Assembly: GCA_946220775.1 (NCBI GenBank)
Contig: CAMIFC010000018.1
Location: forward strand, 1 to 38,513
Length of the DNA stretch: 38,513 nt
Reading direction: 5' to 3'
DNA from: an uncultured Corynebacterium sp.
GTDB lineage: Bacteria > Actinomycetota > Actinomycetes > Mycobacteriales > Mycobacteriaceae
Positions 1 to 7,014 of the stretch are shown one piece after another. A program made the position numbers and the translations under genes. The notes under the pieces are model-generated. The model did not search any database and was not told where the DNA came from. It worked only from the letters and a program-made list of their open reading frames with translations. Numbering within the stretch: the stretch's first letter is position 1; every line of letters starts with the position of its first letter.

Positions 1-2
1 AC

Positions 3-302
3 CTAAAGAAGGTGGGGGCGGCGTGGGCCGCAGGGGAATTGAATAACCCGAAGATCAACCCGGGCGTGATGGACCACCGCGAACTGACGCAATGGCAGGG
101 CACATCGGCGCACATTTTTGTTGGGGGTCACACGCAGCCGCTGCGGGATGCTCGGCAGCTCACTGAGGATTTCCGAGATGCAGGTGTGCCGGTCGATCTG
201 ACGGAGGTGGAGGGAACGGTCTACCTCTACCACTTGCGTCGTACTACGGAAGGGCGGCGAGACCGAAAGGAGATGACCCGCATTGCGCAAGGCAAGTTGT
301 GA
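3..302 (+). CDS. alpha/beta hydrolase (esterase-like), C-terminal fragment
   Basis: The reading frame is open at the left edge and ends with TGA at 300-302, so only about 99 C-terminal residues are present. The segment HIFVGG...LRDARQLTEDFRDAGVPVDLTEVEGTVYLYHL resembles the end of alpha/beta-hydrolase-fold-3 esterases, where a strand carrying the acid residue (usually G-x-x-D) is followed by 'AGV..EL.....G..H.'. The acid position (here G-G-H-T-Q) and the His position (here Y-L-Y-H) are not canonical, so activity is uncertain. A GTG at position 12 could be read as a start, but the homology-like pattern suggests the gene begins outside the window. The family call rests on pattern memory only. 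Confidence 0.5.
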   Translation, partial: LKKVGAAWAAGELNNPKINPGVMDHRELTQWQGTSAHIFVGGHTQPLRDARQLTEDFRDAGVPVDLTEVEGTVYLYHLRRTTEGRRDRKEMTRIAQGKL

Positions 303-317
303 GCCGACGCACATATT

Positions 318-339
318 TACGCAATATGATGCTTGCGTA
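318..339. promoter_or_regulatory. 7-bp inverted repeat between genes
   Basis: TACGCAA (318-324) and TTGCGTA (333-339) form a perfect inverted repeat with an 8-nt spacer in the A/T-rich gap before the Fe-S reductase gene. It lacks the GC-rich stem and T-run of a terminator, so an operator for a dimeric regulator is the more natural reading. No regulator can be named. Confidence 0.3.
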
Positions 340-413
340 TATCGCGCAATTTCGATGTGGGAAAAACTACAAAATCCTGTCATCTAGCTGCTAGTGTCCA
401 GAAATAAGTAATC

Positions 414-454
414 AGTTCATAAGTACTTTGTTCATAACTAACTGTTCATAACTA
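414..454 (+). repeat. three tandem GTTCATAA repeats before the RBS
   Basis: TGTTCATAACTA occurs twice exactly (429-440 and 443-454). A third copy, AGTTCATAAGTA, lies at 414-425, giving a period of 14-15 nt. The last copy abuts the GAGGAG ribosome-binding site (455-460) of the Fe-S reductase gene. The array could be a repeated binding site or a 5'-UTR spacer prone to slippage. Confidence 0.6.
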
Positions 455-466
455 GAGGAGTTATCC

Positions 467-3418
467 ATGCACCTGCTTGCAGCGGGGCAGGCGACGAGCA
501 CTGACATTCCGTGGGGAATCACTATCCCCCTCGGGATCATCGGCGCGCTGCTATCAATTCCAGCCTGGATTTTCTTCATCCGTGGCGCACTGCAGATCTT
601 CAACATGATCCGCCTGGGACAGCCAGCCCTCAAGCGCACGGATAACCCAGCAGGTCGACTCGTCAACCTCATTAAAGAGATCGTCGGCCACACGAAGATG
701 GCCAAGAAGCCAGGTGTCGCGGTGGCGCACTGGCTCGTCATGGTCGGCTTCCTATTGGGCTCGCTCGTCTGGTTCGAGGCCTACATCCAGATCTTCAATC
801 CTGAAGGCGGCTGGCCGATCCTTAAGGATTGGGCCGTTTACCACTTCATCGACGAACTACTGGGCATCGGCACCGTCGCGGGCATCATCGCGCTGATCAT
901 CATCCGCCAGCGCATCGGTGATAAGGAGCGCAAGGCACGCTTCTACAGCTCCAACGCCACCGCCGCCTACTTCGTGGAAGCCGTGGTGCTCCTCGAGGGC
1001 CTGGGCATGACCTTCGTGAAGTCCGGCAAGATCGCGACGTTCGCCAGCTACGAAGGCGGCCACGTAGCGACGGACTTCCTGACCATGCAGATCGCGAAGT
1101 TCCTACCAGAGTCCCCACTGCTGGTCTCCATCTTCGCCCTGGTCAAGCTGCTATCCGGCATGGTGTGGCTGCTCATCGTTGGTATGAACGTGCGCTGGGG
1201 TGTCGCATGGCACCGCTTCATGGCGTTCTTCAACATCTTCCTCAAGCGCAACGCTGATGGCGCCAACGCGCTTGGTGCAGCTAAGCCAATGACGTCCAAG
1301 GGACGCGCGCTGACCATGGAAAACGCCGACCCTGACACGGACAATATCGGTGTAGGAACCATCGACGACTTCACGTGGAAGGGCTGGATGGACTTCACCT
1401 CCTGCACAGAGTGTGGTCGATGCCAGGAGCAGTGCCCAGCCTGGAACACCGAAAAGCCGCTGAGCCCGAAGAAACTGATTATGGATCTTCGCGATCACGC
1501 GGTGGCGTCCGCACCCTATTTGCTGAAGGAAAAGGCCGGTGCCGGACGCGGCGAAGGCATGTTCACCGGAGACGCCCTCGCCGTCGACCCAGCGACCGAA
1601 GCACACGCAGACATGCCGCTGCTACAGCTGGTTGCTGAAGGCGAAATGGGTGTCATCGATCCTGACGTACTGTGGAGCTGCACCAACTGTGGTGCATGTG
1701 TGGAACAGTGCCCTGTCGATATCGAGCACATCGACCACATCGTGGACATGCGCCGCTACAGGGTGCTGGCAGAATCCGACTTCCCATCGGAGCTCGGTGG
1801 TCTGTTTAAGAACCTGGAAACCAAGGGCAACCCATGGGGCCAGAACAACAGCCAGCGCTCTGACTGGATTGAGAAGGCCAAGGCAGACGGCATCGAGATC
1901 CCGGTCGTTGGCCAGCACATCGAGAACTTCGACGACACCGAATACCTGTTCTGGGTCGGCTGTGCTGGTGTGTACGACGACAACGCCACCAAGACCACCC
2001 GCGCCGTCGCCGACCTGCTCTACACCGCTGGTGTGAAATTCGCTGTGCTCGGCGAAGGTGAAGGCTGCACGGGTGACTCTGCCCGCCGCGCGGGTAACGA
2101 GTTCCTGTTCCAGATGCTTGCAGAGCAAAACATTGAGGTTCTGGACGACGCCTTCGAAGGCGTTCCGCCGCAGCAGCGCAAGATCGTGGTCACCTGTGCG
2201 CACTGCTTCAACGCACTGCGCAATGAGTACCCAGAAATGGGCGGTAATTACCAGGTCATCCACCACACCCAACTACTGAACAAGCTGATCCGGGAAGGCC
2301 GCCTCGAGCCGGTCAACACCCCATCCGACGGTCGCACCGTGACGTACCACGATCCATGCTTCTTGGGACGCCACAACAAGGTCTTCGAGGCTCCGCGTGA
2401 ACTGATCGGAGCATCGGGCGCACAACTGACGGAGATGCCACGCAACCGCGACACCGGCTTCTGCTGTGGCGCTGGTGGTGCCCGCATGTGGATGGAGGAG
2501 CAGATCGGCTCCCGCATCAACCTCAACCGCACGGATGAGGCACTGACCACCGGCGCGGACGCCATTGCCATCGGTTGCCCATTCTGTAAGACGATGATGT
2601 CCGACGGTGTGAACAATCGTCAGGCCGACATCGAGAACAAGAGTGACCGCACCGAGGTGCTGGACATCGCCCAGATGTTCCGCGAGTCGATCTTGGTTGA
2701 CGGCGAACTGCCAGCTCCGAAGTCGCCCGAGTTCCTAGCGGCTCCAAAGCGCGGCTGGGTCGACGAGGAGAAGCTGGCTCGCGAAGAAGCCGAGCGCAAG
2801 GCAGCAGAGGAAGAAAAGCGCCGCGCTGAGGAAGAACGGAAGCGCAAGGCTGAAACCAAGAAGAAGGCTGACGCAGAGAAGGCAGCGGCGGCTGGTGCTG
2901 CGGGTGCTGCTCCTGGTGCGCCCGCTGCTCCATCGGCTCCTGGTGCTCCGAGTGCGCCAAGCGCTCCGTCGGCACCATCCGCTCCGGGCGCGCCATCGGC
3001 CCCGGGGGCACCCGCTGCCCCAAGCGCTCCGGGTGCTCCGAAGGCACCGTCTGCACCGGCAGCTCCAGGGGCCCCATCCGCCCCGAGCACGAAGCCAGCA
3101 GAAGAAAAGCCTGCCGCACAGACCACGGAGTCCGGCGCACTGAAGCTATCCAACACCGCGCCAGCGGCACCAGGTGCCCCGGGTGCTCCAGGTGCAGCAG
3201 CACCAAGTGCTCCGACTCCAGAGGCTCCGGCCCAGGACGCGCAACCCGCGGAAGCGGAAACGGACGCTGAGCCCACCGCCCCGGCACCGGCCACGCCAGA
3301 AACCGGCGAGGACGCTGCTCCCGTCACTGAATCTGGTGCGACGGAAGAAGGCGGAGTGATCAAATTGAACCGAAACGCTCCCGGCGCGCCAGGCGCTCCA
3401 GGCGCTCCGAACGCCTAG
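467..3418 (+). CDS. membrane-bound Fe-S (CCG-domain) heterodisulfide-reductase-like protein
   Basis: A 983-residue protein of the family that includes mycobacterial Rv0338c. The N-terminal third has about four or five membrane helices (for example near residues 18-40 and 85-105). Two 4Fe-4S ferredoxin motifs follow: C313-x2-C316-x2-C319-x3-C323 and C405-x2-C408-x2-C411-x3-C415. Two cysteine-rich CCG-type domains come next, the second containing HDPCFLGR and FCCGAGG. The family is expected to pass electrons between a membrane quinone pool and an unknown partner. A charged K/E-rich linker (about 765-805) leads to a roughly 170-residue Ala/Pro/Gly/Ser tail with short APGAP/SAP repeats and two spaced 'ESGA...KL' elements. 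The ATG at 467 has a good GAGGAG site 6 nt upstream. Family membership is clear; the physiological reaction is not. Confidence 0.9.
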   Translation: MHLLAAGQATSTDIPWGITIPLGIIGALLSIPAWIFFIRGALQIFNMIRLGQPALKRTDNPAGRLVNLIKEIVGHTKMAKKPGVAVAHWLVMVGFLLGSLVWFEAYIQIFNPEGGWPILKDWAVYHFIDELLGIGTVAGIIALIIIRQRIGDKERKARFYSSNATAAYFVEAVVLLEGLGMTFVKSGKIATFASYEGGHVATDFLTMQIAKFLPESPLLVSIFALVKLLSGMVWLLIVGMNVRWGVAWHRFMAFFNIFLKRNADGANALGAAKPMTSKGRALTMENADPDTDNIGVGTIDDFTWKGWMDFTSCTECGRCQEQCPAWNTEKPLSPKKLIMDLRDHAVASAPYLLKEKAGAGRGEGMFTGDALAVDPATEAHADMPLLQLVAEGEMGVIDPDVLWSCTNCGACVEQCPVDIEHIDHIVDMRRYRVLAESDFPSELGGLFKNLETKGNPWGQNNSQRSDWIEKAKADGIEIPVVGQHIENFDDTEYLFWVGCAGVYDDNATKTTRAVADLLYTAGVKFAVLGEGEGCTGDSARRAGNEFLFQMLAEQNIEVLDDAFEGVPPQQRKIVVTCAHCFNALRNEYPEMGGNYQVIHHTQLLNKLIREGRLEPVNTPSDGRTVTYHDPCFLGRHNKVFEAPRELIGASGAQLTEMPRNRDTGFCCGAGGARMWMEEQIGSRINLNRTDEALTTGADAIAIGCPFCKTMMSDGVNNRQADIENKSDRTEVLDIAQMFRESILVDGELPAPKSPEFLAAPKRGWVDEEKLAREEAERKAAEEEKRRAEEERKRKAETKKKADAEKAAAAGAAGAAPGAPAAPSAPGAPSAPSAPSAPSAPGAPSAPGAPAAPSAPGAPKAPSAPAAPGAPSAPSTKPAEEKPAAQTTESGALKLSNTAPAAPGAPGAPGAAAPSAPTPEAPAQDAQPAEAETDAEPTAPAPATPETGEDAAPVTESGATEEGGVIKLNRNAPGAPGAPGAPNA

Positions 3419-3470
3419 TGCCTAACAGGCGGCCCCGCGCAGAATAATCGCGGGCCAAAGCCTAAGAATT

Positions 3471-3505
3471 GAGCCCCATCTCCCCTGTGGAGGTGGGGCT
3501 CTTTT
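3471..3505 (+). terminator. rho-independent terminator of the Fe-S reductase gene
   Basis: A 13-bp stem (3471-3483 paired with 3489-3501, one G-T pair) with a 5-nt loop is followed by TTTT. It lies about 50 nt after the stop codon, in a canonical position. Confidence 0.85.
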
Positions 3506-3721
3506 GCTGACTAAAAACGATGTTGACCATGAGCTTTGTCTAAAAAACAGCACGCATATCACACTCTCCACACAGGGTGGCAATAGCTATAAAAATAATT
3601 ACTTACTCCTAACCCTTTCCGCCCAAAATTGGGTTAGTATCAGTCCCTGAACAAAGGTCGAACATCCTTCACGCACACTTGTCGCAGCAAATCCACAGCG
3701 ACACCGAAACTAGAAAGCAGG
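3506..3721 (+). promoter_or_regulatory. A/T-rich promoter region of the first acidic protein gene, with inverted repeat
   Basis: There is no credible gene in this stretch. CTAACCC (3609-3615) and GGGTTAG (3631-3637) are a perfect inverted repeat with a 15-nt spacer. A -10-like TAGTAT overlaps its right arm (3635-3640). A 5' leader of about 85 nt would follow. The repeat arms recall iron-regulator half-sites of actinobacteria, but the spacing does not match the 19-bp DtxR palindrome, so no regulator is assigned. Confidence 0.4.
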
Positions 3722-3742
3722 TTGATGGCTACCTCCGATAAG
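3712..3742 (+). repeat. 31-nt leader/start block, copy 1
   Basis: This block spans the AAGCAGG ribosome-binding-site region, a TTG-ATG start pair and the codons for MATSDK. It is identical to 6984-7014. The preceding ~35 nt are also similar in the two copies, including TGTCG and an AAAT core, which points to duplication of a leader plus start region. Confidence 0.8.
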
Positions 3743-6700
3743 AGCCGGCGCAACACCGCTCAACCGAACTCCAACGAAGCAGAAACTCGGAACAACGCCC
3801 AGAAGCCAGGCAGCCCCACCCCGACCAGCGCCCCTGCCACTTCCAAGGCACCCCAGGACGCCAAGGCGTCCACTCCGACCGCCGCAAAGAAGACTGACAA
3901 CGAAGCGCAAAACAACGTGTCCAAGAAACCAGCTGATGCTAAGCCCGCGGCTGCCGATGCCGCAGCAAGCGCCGCCAAGTCCGACGACTCCAAAACGAAC
4001 GCCAAGGCCACCGCTGCACCTCAGGACGAGAACAGCTCTCAAACCACTGACCAGGACAAGACTGACGTGACCCAGGACAAGGCGAAAACCGACAAAAACT
4101 CGGACAAGGCCGAGCCGACTGAACAAGAAGCACCCGCTAACGAGGTCGACGACACCGGCAAATCCGCCGCTACCGATACCCCGCAGGTCAGCGACAAGAA
4201 GGACGCCACCCCGGCAGACAAGAAAGCCAAGTCCAACACTGCGGATTCAGCCGCTAAGACGGCTGCCAGCTCGGAAGCTGTAAAGCCTGCTGCGGAGAAG
4301 GCGCAAGAAAGCGAGCCCAAGGAGCCAACGAAGCCAGAACCGGCCAACGATACGACCGAGGTCGAGACAACCGAAGAAAAGACCGACGACGCTCCCACCG
4401 AGCCTGTCGAACCCAACGAATCGACTGACGCCGAACCCGACACTGCCGATACCCCGGAGGACAGCGACGAGGAGAATGCCACCTCTGAAACCGAGGAAGC
4501 ACATCCCAACGCTTTCGCTGATGTCGCTGCAGTCACTGCCACTACGGCCACTACGGCTGCTGCCAGCCCGGAAACCACCGACTCGGAAGACGTAGAACCC
4601 ACCGAAGACGAGGCACAACCAAGCGAGTCCGAGGAACCAGCACAGCCAGAATCGTCTAACGACGCTGCCAAGACCAATCCGGCTACCGCAACTTCCACGG
4701 CTGACGACGCCGAGAAGCCTGCCACTCCGAAGGCAACAGAAGAACGCACACCGTCTGCCGACACAGACGCGGCTAACGAGACTGACGCTCCCAACGAGTC
4801 AGACACGGCAGAGGAACCTAAAGCGACCGACAAGGCTCCCGCAGCGCCCCAGGAGAAGAACGACTCTCCAGCAACCGGTGAAGACAAAAATGCTGCTCCT
4901 GCCGAGGTCAAGACGGCTACGGAAAAGGCTGACGCCGCTTCCGCCGAACCCGACGCAGATCCTGATACCCCAGAAGAGGGCGACGAAAAGGACGCCACCC
5001 CAGCAGACGAGGAAGCTAAGTCCAACGCTGCCGCTGCTGTTGCTACGGCCAACACCGCTGCCAGCTCGGAAACCACCGACTCGGAAGACGTAAAGCCCAC
5101 CGAAGACGAGGTACAACCAAGCGAGTCCGAAGAACCAGCGCAGGCACAGCCGGCCAACGACGCAACCGAGGCCAACAAGTCTGCCGACGTCGATCCCGAC
5201 GATGCAGCTGCTACCGATACCCCAGAGAAGAGCGACGAGGAGGATATACATCCCAACGCTGCCGTTGATGACGCTGCAGCCGGCTGGGAAACCACCAACT
5301 CGGAAGACGTAGAGCTCACCGAAGACGAGGCACAGCCCGGCGAGTCCGAAGAACCAGCGCAGCCACAGCCGGCCAACGACTCAACCGAGGTCGACACAAC
5401 CGACGAAAACGCTGACGAGACTCCCACCGAGTACGTCGACCCCAACGAATCAACCGACCCAGAAACCGACGCCGAACCCGACACTGCTGATACTCCAGAG
5501 GAGGACGACGAGGAGTACGCCACCCCTGAACCCCAGGACGCATACTTCTACGCTTCCGCTGACGACACTGCAGCCGCTGCCACTACGGCAACTGCCGTTA
5601 CAGCCATCACCAGCTCGGAAGCCACTGCCTCGCCAGATGTAAGCCCCTTCCCAGAAGACACCCCCGACGAATCAGCGCCCGCTTCTCCGAAAGAACCAGT
5701 ACAGCCCAAGCCGGTCGAGAAGCCATCTGAGACCGACACGGTCGTCATTTCGGTACCTCGCGGCGCAATCCAGGCGAATGCCCCAAGCATGCCCGTTCGG
5801 GAGGTCGAACCGCGTCCGGCCAGCGATCTCGCCGAGCTCGTTCAGCCAGACACCTTCAGCGAGCCCGTTGAGCCCATCAACGTCGACGAGCCCGTTGAGT
5901 CCAACAACGCCAGCCCAGCTGCCGCTCGCAAGAAAGCTGAAGCTGTCCACGCGCCAGCCAGCCACGAGGAAAACGCCGACGACGATTCCTCCGATTGGTG
6001 CCACAGCGAGTCCGACGAAAAGAAGTCCAAGCTCGCTCTGCTTCCAACCTGGTCTTGGGTTTCGCTGACCGTCGCAACGGCATTCGCCATCACCTTGGTC
6101 TTCAGCACGATCTTCAAGGATGAGCCTGAGCCAGCTGCGGGCACAGCAGGTGCAACCAGCTCGGCGGAATCAGGTGCGATGCGAGATGCTTCTGCGCCGA
6201 GCTCCCGACGCGCCCAAGGCACGTCTGAAGAATCACCTGAGTCCGAGTCGCCGGATAAGCCGGGCGCGCCGAGCGAAAAGGCTAAAGAAGAGAAAGAAAA
6301 GGCTGACAAGGAAAAGAACGACAAAGAAAAGACGCCGGAACGCACCGCCGAATCCGAAGCTCGGGAACCGTCTTCTGAACCATCAGCACCGGGTACTCCG
6401 ACTGCGCCGAGCTCAACCGCGCCACGCAGGACGAGCCCCTCTAGCTCCCCGAGCTCTGAGGAATTCCCAACTGAGTTCCCAATGCCTGCATTCCCAACGT
6501 TCCCGTTCGATGACGACGATCCGACCGAGCGGGAAACTGAGTCTGCCCCTACAACGGAAGACAATGGCAACCCCGGTCCAACAGATCCAGCACCAACAGG
6601 ACCGACGGCACCGGAAACCAGCGAGAGCTCACCTCAATCAAGCACATCAGAAAGCGAGGCAACCAGTGGGGCTGCGTCGAGCAGTTGGACTTCGACGACG

Positions 6701-6751
6701 TCAACGACCAAGTCAGTCACCACTGAACGGACCGTTCCAAGTGCTCCGTAG
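3725..6751 (+). CDS. giant acidic low-complexity single-pass membrane protein A
   Basis: 1008 residues from ATG 3725; an in-frame TTG lies one codon upstream. There is no N-terminal signal peptide. Residues 1 to about 765 are Ala/Glu/Asp/Thr/Pro-rich and probably disordered. They include degenerate repeats with the core SEDV-PTEDE-QPSESEEPAQ near residues 183, 283, 449 and 522, separated by T/A-rich linkers. A T-D-T-V-V motif sits at 670-674. A basic stop (KKSKL, 766-770) and LPTWSW introduce one membrane helix at about 776-797. A 211-residue Ser/Thr/Pro/Glu tail follows. By the positive-inside rule the acidic domain is cytoplasmic and the tail is outside. The 31-nt start block and the C-terminal module are shared with protein B (6997-9621). 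I do not recognise the family and assign no function. The long antisense frames here come from compositional bias. Confidence 0.8.
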   Translation: MATSDKSRRNTAQPNSNEAETRNNAQKPGSPTPTSAPATSKAPQDAKASTPTAAKKTDNEAQNNVSKKPADAKPAAADAAASAAKSDDSKTNAKATAAPQDENSSQTTDQDKTDVTQDKAKTDKNSDKAEPTEQEAPANEVDDTGKSAATDTPQVSDKKDATPADKKAKSNTADSAAKTAASSEAVKPAAEKAQESEPKEPTKPEPANDTTEVETTEEKTDDAPTEPVEPNESTDAEPDTADTPEDSDEENATSETEEAHPNAFADVAAVTATTATTAAASPETTDSEDVEPTEDEAQPSESEEPAQPESSNDAAKTNPATATSTADDAEKPATPKATEERTPSADTDAANETDAPNESDTAEEPKATDKAPAAPQEKNDSPATGEDKNAAPAEVKTATEKADAASAEPDADPDTPEEGDEKDATPADEEAKSNAAAAVATANTAASSETTDSEDVKPTEDEVQPSESEEPAQAQPANDATEANKSADVDPDDAAATDTPEKSDEEDIHPNAAVDDAAAGWETTNSEDVELTEDEAQPGESEEPAQPQPANDSTEVDTTDENADETPTEYVDPNESTDPETDAEPDTADTPEEDDEEYATPEPQDAYFYASADDTAAAATTATAVTAITSSEATASPDVSPFPEDTPDESAPASPKEPVQPKPVEKPSETDTVVISVPRGAIQANAPSMPVREVEPRPASDLAELVQPDTFSEPVEPINVDEPVESNNASPAAARKKAEAVHAPASHEENADDDSSDWCHSESDEKKSKLALLPTWSWVSLTVATAFAITLVFSTIFKDEPEPAAGTAGATSSAESGAMRDASAPSSRRAQGTSEESPESESPDKPGAPSEKAKEEKEKADKEKNDKEKTPERTAESEAREPSSEPSAPGTPTAPSSTAPRRTSPSSSPSSEEFPTEFPMPAFPTFPFDDDDPTERETESAPTTEDNGNPGPTDPAPTGPTAPETSESSPQSSTSESEATSGAASSSWTSTTSTTKSVTTERTVPSAP

Positions 6752-6983
6752 GTACAATAACTGCTGAGCAATTTCGGGCTAGATAACCCCAATTGTCGTC
6801 ACTTTGGCCCCATCAACCACATATGCACCATGCATCGCGCCACAGGCCAGTGACGACCACAAACCCGGTTACTTCGGCTTAGACCTTCCGCCCGAACTTG
6901 CAGTAACATCAATGCCCATACTCCCGTGGGTCTCCCCTCCCCCGCGCAACTGTCGTCGCGAAATTCCCGGCGCAGCCAAGGTC

Positions 6984-7014
6984 AGAAAGCAGGTTGATGG
7001 CTACCTCCGATAAG
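6984..7014 (+). repeat. 31-nt leader/start block, copy 2
   Basis: This is an exact copy of 3712-3742 and spans the ribosome-binding site, start codon and first six codons of the second acidic protein gene. The two genes diverge strongly after the first nine residues (MATSDKSRR), so the identity stands out. Confidence 0.8.

Noticed and set aside
2895..3418. CRISPR-like or minisatellite array in the Fe-S gene tail
   Set aside because: The repeats are short GCTCC/GGTGCTCC units that encode AP/SAP/GAP residues in frame. There are no unique spacers.
3609..3637. DtxR iron box
   Set aside because: The arms resemble half-sites, but the 15-nt spacing does not fit the compact 19-bp DtxR palindrome.
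4039..5523. Long Ser/Val-rich open frame on the minus strand inside the first acidic gene
   Set aside because: It arises from reading the Asp/Glu/Ala/Thr-rich codons in reverse. There is no ribosome-binding site or independent start, and the plus-strand gene has a clear leader and membrane module.
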